Positions 48,101-56,735 of a stretch of 64,000 nt of DNA are shown piece after piece. The notes under the pieces are model-generated. The model saw nothing but the letters and a program-made list of their open reading frames with translations, had not been told where the DNA came from and made no database searches. Positions within the stretch are counted from its first letter, which is position 1. Each line of letters starts with the position of its first letter. The translations under genes and the position numbers were made by a program. Origin of the DNA: Thysanoteuthis rhombus (Eukaryota > Mollusca > Cephalopoda > Oegopsida > Thysanoteuthidae); assembly GCA_963457665.1 (NCBI GenBank), contig OY735216.1:47357325-47421324 (forward strand), written 5' to 3'.

Positions 48101-51100
48101 GTAGTCAAGAATAAACAATATAAAATTCAATGTGTATCCACAAATATATTTTTTTGTGTAACACTTTTCAATGAATACACAGACACTACTACAATACTGG
48201 GTTCCATAGGTGGGGTTGTCTGATTGTTGAAAGACCAAAAATACCCAATGACCACAGAAAACATCACTAGGTGGCAAGTACAAAAAAAAAGAAATTGTTC
48301 CTGGGGTAGACATATGCAAATTAAATCATTGTTTTTACTTGAAATTTCATGTGTATTTATTATTTCATAATTCATTTGGAAATTTTTTCATTCAGAAATT
48401 CATCGTTTCACCAATCGTTCGGGAATTCATTGCTTCATCATTCATTTGGAAATTTATTTCATTCGGGAATTCATTGTTTCAACTATCACTTGGGAATTCA
48501 TTGTTTCATCATTCATCCAAAAATTCTTCCAATTTTTTAATTTTTGAGAAAGATTATTTTTTCAAGTTTTTGGTGACAGGTTGCATTCACAAATCTAAGT
48601 ATAATGGTAAACTAGACCCTTACTTTGAGTGTGTCAGGTTAGCTGGACCACATCATTACTTCTTTTAAAGTAGGCACGTGAAAAATCGATATTTCTTTTT
48701 TGACATTTTGTTTCAAAATAGAGAATAAATTTCTATTTAAATATGGTGTGCATAAAAACATTACAATGAACAGATCTATATTAAATGGTTGCTTCCTTTG
48801 GAATTGGCATACTTAGCAATAATAAAAAGTGCAGGTATACCTTGAATTCATTCCAAAATTTTCCGTCCTGTTCAAGGTCATATTATGATTTAATGTGTTT
48901 TTCCTCCCAACTTATATTTATTTACATAAATTTATACAGCAATACATGAACTGTACTACATCAAAACCATCTAGACAGCACAATCCAAAGTATCCCCATA
49001 CAAAAAAAAAAAACAAACAAAAATTGAAATCTAAATACTCTCATCACTCATTGGTTAGAAAACATTGAAATCAAAATACTCACTCTCATTTGGATCAATT
49101 GTACAGAAAGGAAAGTTTTCGGCAGATGCTTGGCTCTTTGTAAGAATGTTGAAGAAAGTGGACTTCCTAAAGAGAAAGAAATGGAGTAATTATTATACTG
49201 GTCCATAATTTTGAAAAGTGTCATTAACATTCAAAGAATTTTTCAGACACTCAGACTTATTCTCCTTGCTATTCTATGGTCTTCCTCAGGTATATTATTC
49301 ATATGTAAAGATGGGGACTTATTTTTTGGTATTGTCCAGTTATGATAGCAAAAAGAATTTTCAAAATTTTTTATAAATGTATAGTACACTGGAGAAAGGC
49401 CATAGAATCAATTGGCTGACACATTGTTACCGTAAAAAGTATCATGAAGAATTACAGTGTCCGAAAGATTCTTTTGAATTCTACTTGTCTGTTTCAGATA
49501 TTAGTACAAAACAAAGATGTGTTTTAATAGTATCTTGATTTTATTTTTCATTAAATGAATCATTGTTGACCATAATCAATTCTTGACTAGTGTTTCTTTC
49601 ATCTTAATTTCAGTTGCTTTTCTATGGATGTTGATTAACAGCACACATCGGAATAGTTGCAATGAAATGCAACTAAAATCAAGATGAAAGAAATACTTAT
49701 CAAAATCAATAATTGATAAGGATTCATTTAATGAAACAAAAAAACCCCCAAAACATCAAGATAATATTACCACTAGTATATGTAAAAACAATAAAAAGTA
49801 CTGAACTGAGCAGTTTGAGAAAAATGAAAGTCAAGTTCAAATGTTTTGATCTTCAGCCAATCATAAAAGCCCTTGTAACTCAAGAGGAAGAGCAGCTTGT
49901 ATGGATAACCAGGCTCCCCATGAGCTTATCTTTTCTGATCAGCACAGCTTATCAACTGATATAGATTGACAGTCTAAGTGGTTGCAATGAAAAGCAATTA
50001 AAATTAAGATGAATGAAATATCAGTGAAAAAATTAATGATGAAAAGTTGTATTGTTTGAATTTCTTAGAAGCGTGGACATCATTCGTTTTTTTTTTTTCC
50101 ATCTCATTTCTTTTGCTCTTTATTGCAATCCAAAGGTCATTTTTACATTCTCGTACTGTTAAGCAAGCAGCACAGTTCGGAAATAAAGAAATCCCCTGTA
50201 TCCTGGGGAGCCTGTCCAACATGGACAGTGTTGCCAATCTAGAGGTTTCTGGTTTTGTCAAGATATCAGAAAGTGAATTTATAATAACAAAATAATGTAT
50301 TTGATGAACTGAGTAATAATTTAAAACATCCATACCTCGCAGAAATGAATCACAGTAGCCTATGCTAAAAAAAAAAATTATCTAAGATCTTTTATCCAAA
50401 ATTATCTTGAAAAAATACCCACACAAGATTTGGGCATTGTTAGTCCGAAATAACTATAAAAAAGGTTTTTATATAGTGCCTAGTGGTAGATGCACGCGAA
50501 TTTTGAAGGGTGGAGCCCTAAAAATGTGACCGTGAGTGCCTAAAGACATACTCACTAAGATAGATAGATACAGATACTCAAAGAGAAAAGAACCTGCAGT
50601 CCACTTAGTCGGACTATTTGCAGGGCTAGAGTAATTCGATAATTGTTGCAGATTAAACTCACATTCAATTCATGTGTGATGCATTTTCTACATTCTAGCT
50701 ATAAGGAAAATCTAGTTGTTTCTTGGTGTTATTAAGATTTTTTTTTGACCCAATTTTAGAAGTAAGCTTGAAAATTGTCTGAGTTTTTTAGGTGAGGTAG
50801 TCATTATTAATCTTTGACTAGTTTTCCTTTCATCTTACTTTTGTTGCCTTTTATCAAAATGCAGAATGTAAAAACGAGAAAAATAAGATGCGAGAAAGAC
50901 TAGTAAAAAATAATGACAATGCTTCATCTACAAAATTTAGAAACCTTAAGAACATTAAAGATGAGTTCATTCAAAATTTTTTCAAGTCATTAAAGGTAAA
51001 AAAAAAAAAAATGCAAGTCAGATTTTTCTTTACTTTTCACAATAAAAGTTGACTTCTAACAAGCTCTAATGTAACCTATTTTCTTTCAAATTTTTAGTAG

Positions 51101-54100
51101 TCAGAGTGAGAAAAAATCTTATATTGTGCAAATTTTTCTTCCAGTGACAAAAGTACGTATGCACATAATGTTTGTATAAAAGTAAATTGGAGATCAATAG
51201 GGTACAAATGTGGTATTATAAAAACCAACTGATTGGTTAATTGAAACGGTGAGATTATTTTCAATGAGTATAATTACAGTAATCTATTATCATACTTTAA
51301 TTGTAAGGATTAATTACTACAGGGTTTCTCAAACTTTTCACACACCAAACTTCAAAACCAAGCAAAAAATTTCAAGGACCGACTTTACATGAGGATTACA
51401 TATAAAATCTAAAATTGCAAAACCCCCAAATAAACCAAGTCTCCTAAGACAACATACATGATATATAGGAGAGTGCAGCAGCAAATGAGTGGGAGCAGAC
51501 CACAGACTAGGTACATTTTTGCCAGTATGATATAGTATAATTCTTAAATACAAAATATATAAGTAGATATGATATTAGTTATTTATATTCATTAAGTTAG
51601 TCTTAATTTTACATTAAACACGGCTTTCTTAACAAAATCAAACAACGAAGTCTGGTAAAACGGACACATTTTGATTTTTTGCATCAATACCAGTTTATTC
51701 CTCCAAATTGGCCGCAGAAAACCAAAAATATATGATGCAGAAGGATTGAGAAAACCTGAATTACTACATTATTTTAATTAACTAGCCTTTTATGTACATA
51801 CACGCACAGCTAAGGGGGAACCATAAACATAACCAAGTAATTTTACTGTTTTATATTTAAATTCAGTTAATACAAAACCAGTCATAAAGTAAGCTGGATT
51901 TCAAATTTATACAAAGGATATTTGCTTAAATTAAAACCAGTTCTAATGTATTTATGACTGTTAGAAACCATTAACCAAAACTGTCAACATATGTTTTTAT
52001 CATGTGCATAGGCTGCATGAATGCAGCTAGAGGGCTGAAAATTTAAACATTAACTCCCTATCACATCTTGAAAGGAAAAAAAAAAAAATCGTATTTTTTT
52101 TTCCAAAAATATCTGTACCCCCCCTCTCAATTAATTTTTAGTGGGGAGTTCAATTCAAGATGTAAATTTATGCAAAATTACTCCCTTAGTTTGTGTCTGG
52201 CAGTATTCACACCAGCTTTTTAGAGATCAGCCCCTAAAAAAGATGAGAGAAGTAACTTATTGATTGATCACTCCCTTTTGATTTCTTAATTGTTCACACC
52301 CAACATGGCATGCTGCCAAGACATTCTTCATGAAACAGTTTCCGACTTATGACTAACCAGACCTGTCTGTATTTGTAATTTATTTTTCCTTCTTAAAAAC
52401 ATGAATATGAACAGGTCATGAAAAAGCAAGGAACAACTTTTACCATATTGATTATTTTGAGAAAAGTCCTTAACATTTGAAGAGTTTCTCAGAGAATCAA
52501 ACTCATTCTTCACTTTTTGGCGGATCCATTCAATGGCCTCCCTCGAATGTACTATGTAAAGAGAGGGACTCTTTTTTTTCCCATAGTGTTAAGTAACGGT
52601 AACAATTTTTTTTCCTAGTACACCCAAGGAAGGCTTGAAATGTTGTGTTAACAGCAGAAAAAGTAAAAGGGAGTTTGATAGTTAAAAAAAAAAAAAAAAA
52701 AAAAGAAAGAAAAACAACTCTGGCTCAATGTTTTCTTGGACAAAAATTTGATTCATTTCTTAGATTCACTTTTTTGAGTAACCCTGGTTGTGACTTGAAG
52801 TCTCATATGTTGTTATAGATTATATTACAGCTTATCAGAAGCAGTCATTCAAAGCTGTCAACATAGATTTCTTTGCTTTTTAAGGTGGTCTGACTAGCTA
52901 TGTATGCATTATGTGTAGGAGCCAGGGTGCTGAAAATTTTAACATTTGCTACAATTTGTGTCTTGGAAAAATATTTTTTTTTACTTCTCTGAAAATTCCT
53001 CCCCAAAAGAAGTTTCTGGTGTGTGGTCCAATGTAGGTTTATGCCAATTTGATTCCTTACTTTGTATCCACTATTTTTTTGTTTTTAAATTCAGACTTTT
53101 CTTTTTAGTGATCACTGCCCAATAAAAGGCGAGGAGGTAAATTATTCATTGACCAGCTCTTGTTCCAATTTTTTAATTGATCAACCCTAATAGACACTGG
53201 TCATGTGATAGTTTCTTTCAAGTGATTAATAGTCAATATAATTCTATTGAAACAATAAAAATAATCTTAATAGATTCTTTGTACAATTTTTTCATTTTAA
53301 ACAAAAAAAAATTTATTTTCCTTCCTGGTTTAGTGTAAGCAAGCTGTGAGGTTCTGCATCATGAAAACAACATGATTATTCTCGACTCTAATAATTGAAA
53401 AAAAAATGAAAGAAATAAAACATTACAATTGGAAAAATCAATTGAAAAAAAAAGATGATAACACCATTCTCTTTGGTGATAGTAAAGAGAAGTTAATTTT
53501 TTCTCGATATGTCTTTATATGGATTTAAAACATTGAAACCTTTCAAGAAATCCAAATAATGTTGGTAACACTGTAAGCCCCTAAACAGTTTCATAATGGA
53601 AAAATATAGTGAAAATCTTCATTATTTTTGCAATGAAAATCATTCCTAAAATACATTCAAATGAAATAATTCTAATAATTCCAAGAATTTGAGATTACAT
53701 GATCGTGTAATCATAAGTGTTTCTGTTTGATAATAAGTAGTTGTTTTTTTTAATCAACTTCTGTCAAACAATTTAAAAAGCAAAAACTATAAAAAATTTG
53801 TCTGCCTATATTTTGAAAAGTTCTCTTCTTTCAAGGTGTAGTCAAGTTTTCAAAAAAGACATTTATATTAGGTAGAAATACTCACAACACACATACAAAA
53901 ATAATACATGATGAAGACAAGGCAGGGCTGAATTTAACATTGATGGGACCCTGTGCATAACAATTCTTGGGGGGTGGGGGCCCTTCTTGTACTAGGCTAT
54001 TATTTTAGAACAAATAAAAAATTAAAAAAAACAGAAATATCAATCAATTCATGGTGTTTAACTTGAAGTCTTTTATCACTCAATAATCTATATAACATAA

Positions 54101-54423
54101 TAAATACTCAAAGTTTAGACAAGGCATTTTATTTCTTTACCTGCAAAAAAAAAAAAAAAAAAAAAAAAGAATATTAAAATATTTTCAAAAGACATCTTTT
54201 GTGGGGGCCACTAAAGTCTTAGGGCCCTGTACAAGCTACACTGTTTCCATTGCTATAATATAGCTGACTATAAGTGTAGGTTTTCTGCTAGCTGCTGCTG
54301 ATTTATGAGATAAACATCCACTTACCCAACATTAGGTAAACCAACAATACCAATCTTCAAATTTGTACCAACTCGACCGATTAAAGCTGGAAGCTGCACC
54401 TCTTCTTTTTTCTTGGGTGGCAT
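35245..54423 (-). CDS. OLA1: Obg-like ATPase 1 (OLA1/YchF family), complete, 11 coding exons
   Basis: Cytosolic P-loop NTPase of the YchF/OLA1 branch of the Obg family, which prefers ATP to GTP and is linked to translation and stress control (family knowledge). Seen here: coding exons at 54326-54423, 49084-49166, 46572-46632, 44571-44698, 43530-43705, 42899-42973, 41261-41358, 40101-40241, 37605-37701, 36023-36145 and 35245-35352 join in frame to 1188 nt, giving 395 residues plus TGA. Human OLA1 is about the same length. Residues 28-36 form the P-loop GLPNVGKST, 91-94 the G3 motif DIAG, and 227-230 the NLSE motif that replaces the NKxD of GTPases. The C-terminal TGS domain is about residues 303-386 and includes [11 protein letters not shown] (329-339). 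The start is the ATG one base after a 3' splice site, opening MPPKKK as in known orthologues. All introns are GT-AG, and no break is seen. Confidence 0.97.
35457..35958. mobile_element. Probable hAT-like MITE in the last OLA1 intron
   Basis: The left end has AGTGCTGGATTAA and the right end has TTAATCCTGCCCAG, an imperfect terminal inverted repeat. Inside are GGGCCCTGCACTAAATGCTTG and AGGCCCCACACTTGC, the gene-like phrases typical of this repeat type. A related GGGCCCTGTACAAGC copy is near 53.93-54.24 kb. It contains the ATT microsatellite. Target duplication was not resolved. Confidence 0.45.
35631..35661. repeat. (ATT)n microsatellite in an OLA1 intron
   Basis: About ten ATT units inside the hAT-like MITE. 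Confidence 0.95.
36023..36145 (-). CDS. OLA1: OLA1 coding exon 10 (TGS core)
   Basis: A 123-nt phase-0 exon encoding [20 protein letters not shown] and [11 protein letters not shown], the most conserved block of the OLA1/YchF C-terminus. The acceptor is AACAG and the donor GTGAGT. Confidence 0.96.
37605..37701 (-). CDS. OLA1: OLA1 coding exon 9 (TGS domain start)
   Basis: Encodes [20 protein letters not shown] followed by [13 protein letters not shown]. It begins the C-terminal TGS domain, a fold linked to nucleic-acid or ribosome contact in related proteins. The acceptor is TTTCAG and the donor GTAAGT. It ends on a codon boundary. Confidence 0.95.
38625..39120 (+). pseudogene. LINE 3' fragment inside an OLA1 intron (antisense to gene)
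   Basis: Reads [34 protein letters not shown] and [20 protein letters not shown] in shifting frames, homologous to the 9.2-kb copy. It ends in AAAGGTGGATGATGATGATG. It lies opposite to transcription in the 2.4-kb intron between 40101 and 37701. The 165-codon minus-strand frame across it is antisense to the element and not a gene. Confidence 0.75.
39905..40010 (-). repeat. Dispersed family R, inverted copy next to an OLA1 exon
   Basis: Plus-strand blocks TTCAAAATTCCCAGAAGGTC, GACAGACACCCAAAGAAGGC and GGCTGAAATGTTGTG are the reverse complement of family R. It lies within 100 bp of the 40101-40241 exon, on its 3' side in transcript sense. Partial copies are at 33.62-33.68 and 52.62-52.67 kb. 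Confidence 0.55.
40101..40241 (-). CDS. OLA1: OLA1 coding exon 8
   Basis: Encodes [20 protein letters not shown] followed by [19 protein letters not shown]. This is the end of the G domain, where the IPFS-containing strand supplies the G5-like contact. The acceptor is CCTTAG and the donor GTAAGT. Confidence 0.95.
41261..41358 (-). CDS. OLA1: OLA1 coding exon 7 (NLSE specificity motif)
   Basis: Encodes [20 protein letters not shown] and IRKKNKW. NLSE (227-230) is the altered G4 motif that gives this subfamily its ATP preference. The acceptor is TTTCAG. The donor GTACAG is the weakest in the gene, but frame and protein identity require it. Confidence 0.95.
41405..41740 (+). repeat. Dispersed family S, full-length copy (intronic)
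   Basis: Starts TTCATTGAGGGTGTTGTAGG and includes CTCAACATTGCTCAACCTTG, GGCATTGAATACCATTTTAA and GCACTTTACCACTGGGCTAT. It begins about 45 bp from the OLA1 exon at 41261-41358, within the intron. Confidence 0.6.
41775..41900 (+). repeat. GTGTCGCTTAATATC repeat fragment
   Basis: ACAGGTATGTGTCGCTTAAT, GGGGTACGTTCCAGCAATAT and GATGTTAGATGAACATCGTA have the look of a known type of animal DNA-transposon MITE. The other end was not located. It is in the OLA1 intron between exons 42.9 and 41.3 kb. Confidence 0.35.
42071..42121 (+). repeat. (AGA)n then poly(A), 33 A
   Basis: AGAAGAAGAAG leads into 33 A. It could be a degraded retroposon tail, but no body is recognised. Confidence 0.9.
42545..42855. 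mobile_element. Probable hAT-like remnant in an OLA1 intron
   Basis: The right end AAAAAAGGTTGGGGACCACT is characteristic of hAT elements that end in GGTT(G)GGxACCACTG. The left boundary, near GAACACCGGGCCATTGATTA, is uncertain. No transposase frame is seen. Confidence 0.4.
42899..42973 (-). CDS. OLA1: OLA1 coding exon 6
   Basis: A 75-nt phase-0 exon encoding [13 protein letters not shown] and [11 protein letters not shown]. It lies in the helical insertion, the least conserved part of the family, and is two residues shorter than the human segment. The acceptor is TTTTAG and the donor GTAAGT. Confidence 0.93.
43530..43705 (-). CDS. OLA1: OLA1 coding exon 5
   Basis: The longest coding exon (176 nt), residues 124-182. 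It carries [19 protein letters not shown] and ends at [10 protein letters not shown]. It covers the helical insertion of the G domain. The acceptor is TTACAG, the donor is GTAAGT, and the exon ends on a codon boundary. Confidence 0.95.
44005..44165 (+). mobile_element. 5'-truncated SINE body
   Basis: Shares the body of the adjacent SINE, from CAGCTCCATTTTCTTTATTC through TTGAATGATATATTAACTGT to GTCAGACCAAATATGTCCAT, but lacks the tRNA-like head. It is about 90 bp upstream of the full copy in the same orientation. Confidence 0.6.
44252..44482 (+). mobile_element. tRNA-derived SINE, plus strand (intronic)
   Basis: A-box TTTAGCACAATGGTAAGTGC (44261-44280) and a near-perfect B-box GGTTCAATTCC (44316-44326) are spaced as in a tRNA. 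They are followed by a tRNA-unrelated body with TTGAATGATATAT and ending GTCAGACCAAATACGTC. A headless copy of the same body lies just upstream. It sits in the OLA1 intron between exons at 46.6 and 44.7 kb. Confidence 0.75.
44571..44698 (-). CDS. OLA1: OLA1 coding exon 4 (G3 motif)
   Basis: Contains [19 protein letters not shown], with G3 (DIAG) at residues 91-94, followed by [18 protein letters not shown]. The hydrophobic residue after DIAG, in place of a catalytic Gln, fits the HAS-NTPase class to which this family belongs. The acceptor is TTTCAG and the donor GTAAGT. Confidence 0.95.
45000..46560. other. OLA1 intron interior, weak repeats only
   Basis: Non-coding. GTGCAACCACCACATTCATG at about 45556 echoes GTGCAACCACCACATTAAAC at about 40935, so a dispersed repeat fragment is shared between two introns. 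Otherwise only the tRNA-like piece at 45.83 kb stands out. Confidence 0.4.
45830..45900 (+). repeat. tRNA-like fragment
   Basis: TTTGGCTCAGTCCATAAGGG resembles an A-box region, and the distal part has a degraded B-box-like TGCATTTACATCCC. It is probably the head of a decayed tRNA-derived SINE, in the intron between exons at 46.6 and 44.7 kb. Confidence 0.35.
46572..46632 (-). CDS. OLA1: OLA1 coding exon 3
   Basis: A 61-nt exon encoding [20 protein letters not shown], which matches the conserved family segment just before G3. The acceptor is TTTTAG and the donor GTGAGT. Confidence 0.95.
47471..47679 (+). repeat. Tandem duplication, 104-bp period, two units
   Basis: The block TGTATATATAATCCATGTAT through AAGATAAGGTTTGGAATTGA occurs twice, 104 bp apart (landmark positions 47487 and 47591), with very few differences. 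This is a recent local duplication inside an OLA1 intron. Confidence 0.85.
48355..48525 (+). repeat. Minisatellite of GGGAATTCATTG/TTCATTTGGAAATT units
   Basis: GGGAATTCATTG recurs three times (at about 48421, 48465 and 48492) with CATTCATTTGGAAATTT between. Units vary from 27 to 44 bp. The reading frames across it are repeat artefacts, not genes. Confidence 0.7.
49084..49166 (-). CDS. OLA1: OLA1 coding exon 2
   Basis: Completes the P-loop (GKST at residues 33-36) and continues through [15 protein letters not shown], a near-invariant OLA1/YchF stretch around the G2 region. The acceptor is CTTTAG and the donor GTGAGT. The split codons at both ends restore the reading frame. Confidence 0.95.
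49584..49707. repeat. Compact foldback (124 bp) of the SINE-tail family
   Basis: The left arm GACTAGTGTTTCTTTCATCT continues to CAGTTGCTTT. The right arm ATGCAACTAAAATCAAGATG continues to AAAGAAATACTTATCAAAATC. The arms are reverse complements over about 36 bp with few mismatches, separated by about 45 bp. The arms equal the tails of the tRNA-related SINEs at 49.9 and 55.2-55.7 kb. Confidence 0.65.
49860..50035 (+). mobile_element. tRNA-related SINE with AAAAGCAATTAAAATTAAG tail
   Basis: The degraded head CTTGTAACTCAAGAGGAAGA is followed by TGATCAGCACAGCTTATCAA, GATTGACAGTCTAAGTGG and a tail through TTAAGATGAATGAAATATC. The same order occurs at 55.54-55.73 kb, which defines the family. Confidence 0.5.
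50330..50650 (+). repeat. Unnamed dispersed family P, copy 3 (intronic)
   Basis: Contains ACACAAGATTTGGGCATTGT, TAGTGCCTAGTGGTAGATGC, GAGAAAAGAACCTGCAGTCC and a terminal AGAGTAATTCGATAATTG. It lies in the 5.2-kb OLA1 intron. Confidence 0.65.
50799..50927. repeat. Foldback of the same tail family
   Basis: The left arm runs GTCATTATTAATCTTTGACT to CCTTTCATCTTA. The right arm runs AATAAGATGCGAGAAAGACT to AAAAATAATGAC. The arms are reverse complements with small gaps, and the outer ends GTCATTATT/AATAATGAC are exact. The right end of a related copy is near 580-618. Confidence 0.6.
51960..52365 (+). repeat. Dispersed family T, copy 2
   Basis: GTTAGAAACCATTAACCAAA, GAGGGCTGAAAATTTAAACA, GATGAGAGAAGTAACTTATT and ATGGCATGCTGCCAAGACAT. 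It is in the 5.2-kb OLA1 intron. Confidence 0.6.
52684..52704 (+). repeat. Poly(A), 21 A
   Basis: Follows a family R fragment (GGCTTGAAATGTTGTGTTAA at about 52630). Confidence 0.9.
52840..53235 (+). repeat. Dispersed family T, copy 3
   Basis: GGTGGTCTGACTAGCTATGT, GGGTGCTGAAAATTTTAACA, CAACCCTAATAGACACTGGT and CATGTGATAGTTTCTTTC. About 0.5 kb after copy 2, same orientation. Confidence 0.6.
53930..54245. repeat. Relative of the intron-11 hAT-like repeat, with poly(A) tract
   Basis: Begins GGGCTGAATTTAACATTGAT and ends near GGGCCCTGTACAAGC, echoing the ends of the 35.46-35.96 kb repeat. A run of 24 A (54145-54168) lies inside. It is intronic in OLA1, just upstream in transcript sense of the 49.1-kb exon. 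Confidence 0.35.
54326..54423 (-). CDS. OLA1: OLA1 coding exon 1 (start codon, P-loop)
   Basis: Encodes residues 1-32 and two bases of codon 33. It opens with [12 protein letters not shown] and runs to the P-loop GLPNVG. The acceptor TTTCAG ends at 54425, leaving one untranslated A before the ATG. The donor GTAAGT begins at 54325. The downstream intron, about 5.2 kb, is the longest in the gene. Confidence 0.95.
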
Positions 54424-55234
54424 TCTGAAATATGAAGAAACAACATGGAAATCACTTTCAGAGAATAGATAACAAAATGTCGATTAATTAATAAATTGAT
54501 TTAAAAAAAAATTCAACAAAACATACGTCTGCATCGGAGAAACATCCAGACACAGTTTTATTACATATCAGCAGCAGTTGTTTATTCTCAACTTTAAAAT
54601 CATTAAAATAAGGAAGTACAACAAATCAAGGCTAATGATAGATAAACTGATTGTAGATCCCTTTCTGGAACATTAACAAAACATCTTGTAAGTCAGTAGC
54701 CCTGGTAAAATACCCATTGCTCTGCTAACAATATACAGAGGGGTGGAAAATATTGTAGGATCTAGAAAAAAAAAATTATGGCAGTGCAAAGGATAAAAAA
54801 AAAAATGCTATCTTTAATAGAATAAAACTTTCCTTATTTTCAAAGTTTGTAATACCCACCCAAAGCATTGTCTTCATTTGGGTATACGATGAGGCAGTAG
54901 CAGCGGTTAAGATACTCAGCCATCCTCCTCTAGCAACCTCAAACATTTTTGGATAACCCTGCCCTTTCTCTCTCTCTCTGTCTTCCCCAACAGAAAAGTT
55001 CAATTCCACCTCATTTTACTTTTTTGCCTTTCTTTTTTTTTTTTGATGTATCAGCAGCCTGATGAACACACGTACACAGAACTTGATTTGTGCCAATTTT
55101 GCGTTTGTGTGTTTTCATTACCCCTGTTCTCTCTGTTCATTTCTCATGGACAGACTGACATGTTGCAAATCATATAAACGATTATCTTGATTAATTTTCT
55201 CGTATTGGATGAAGAATCATCAACCATCATTATT

Positions 55235-55735
55235 AGTCTTTTTTATTAGAATTTCTTTCATCTAAATTTTAGTTGCTTTTCATAGCAGCTACTCTGGCCA
55301 CCAGTTTATGGCAGTGAGTAAAGAGTGCAGATCAGAAAATGAAGAATAAACTCTAGGTAAGATTTGAATTTGCTTCCCTAACTTTAGGTAGCCTGTTTAC
55401 GTACAGAACTGCACTACCAAAAATCAAGATAATATCACAACTCATGTAGATAAAAGCAATAACTAATATGGTGCTGAGTGAATGTGAAAAGAATAAAAGA
55501 TAGGTTCAAGAGTTGGACTTGATCTTCTGCCAGCCACAAGAGCTCTGGTATCTCAAATGGTAGTGCAGTGGCTGTACATTGGCTGGCTTCTTGAGGTAAA
55601 AGGAAAATAAGTTTGAATCTTGCCTAGAATTCACTCTCTATTTCTGATCAGCACTATTTACTCACTGCCATGGACTGACGGTCAAAGTAGTTACGAATAT
55701 AATCAAGATGAAAGAAATACTTTATATATAACTAG
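55235..55735. mobile_element. Head-to-head inverted pair of tRNA-related SINEs
   Basis: The left half (to about 55430) is a minus-strand copy: TTTCTTTCATCTAAATTTTA tail, CAGTGAGTAAAGAGTGCAGA, then a reversed head with TGCACTACC. The right half is a plus-strand copy: head TATCTCAAATGGTAGTGCAG, B-box-like AAGTTTGAATCTTGCC, GATCAGCACTATTTACTCAC, and a tail ending AATCAAGATGAAAGAAATAC. The two tails are outward, so the pair looks like a foldback element about 500 bp long in OLA1 intron 1. Confidence 0.6.
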
Positions 55736-56240
55736 CAGGAGTATCCCGTGATGCCAGGGTCAAAAATAAGAAAGGGATGAATTGTGGTACTTGATATATC
55801 TCACATTTCATATATATATCACATTATATGTGGTGTATAAAATTCATCAGCCAGGAAATTGGCTCTTTTTTTAAGCGGAATTCAATCTAAAATGTGCTGT
55901 AGGTAAATCGTAATGAGCTGATTCAGAATTTTCTTCTCTGGGATATGTAATTCCTGAGTTTTAAGGGTACGAATACATAGATATGCACAACAATTTTATT
56001 CATATCTAGATGTACATGAGAAAAGAAATTGACTTATTATGATCCCATTCTGCACTAAGCAACACCAAATTATTTATCAGATAAAGATATATATGTTAAG
56101 ACTTGTATTTTATTGAGACTCTGTTCAAATCAAGTTTTTTTTATTTTTTTTTTTATTCAAGAGTAAAAAAGATTTCTTCTCTTAAAAACTCTTTTCGATA
56201 ATAGAAGTCTTTCTGATCATTTCAATTTTATTACAGAAGA

Positions 56241-56296
56241 AACCGTTTGTTATAATCATGTATAATGTTATCAAACGGTTATTGTTATCAAAATCA
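56241..56296. repeat. AACCGTTT/AAACGGTT hairpin with conserved flank, copy 2
   Basis: AACCGTTTGTTATAA pairs with TTATCAAACGGTT (small bulges), followed by ATTGTTATCAAAATCA. It shares the stem ends and the whole 3' flank with the 29.83-kb copy. Confidence 0.5.
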
Positions 56297-56424
56297 ATCA
56301 TCCCTAAACACTTCATTTCAAATGTTCCAATAATTTATAATGATAAGTAAAGTTCATTAGTTTTTTTTTTAATGTAAAATTGTTCATAATGATAAATTTA
56401 AAATAATCAATGTGAATGGTTCTG

Positions 56425-56735
56425 ATTAGAAACCGTTGACAAAAACAACATAGGTTTTTTCAACTTTCAAGTTTTGCTGGCTATGTATGCATGTATCATT
56501 AGTACAGGCTGCAGCTGGAGCTAGAGGGCTGCAAGTTTAAACATTTACTCCTTATATTATCTAGGAAAAGCTTTTTTCGAAAATTCCTCCCCTTAATGGG
56601 TTTTTAGTAGGGGCTCAATTTGCGATAAGGGTTATATGTTCAAGTTTGTGTCCAGCAGTATTCATGCTTGTTTTCTGAAAATTCAGAAGAGATTCAACAA
56701 ATGGCAAGAGAAGTAACTTTTTCATCAATCATCCC
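56425..56735 (+). repeat. Dispersed family T, copy 4 (truncated)
   Basis: GATTAGAAACCGTTGACAAA, GTTTTGCTGGCTATGTATGC, GAGGGCTGCAAGTTTAAACA and AGAGAAGTAACTTTTTCATC. The distal part with the GCATGCTGCCAA block is missing. Confidence 0.55.
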
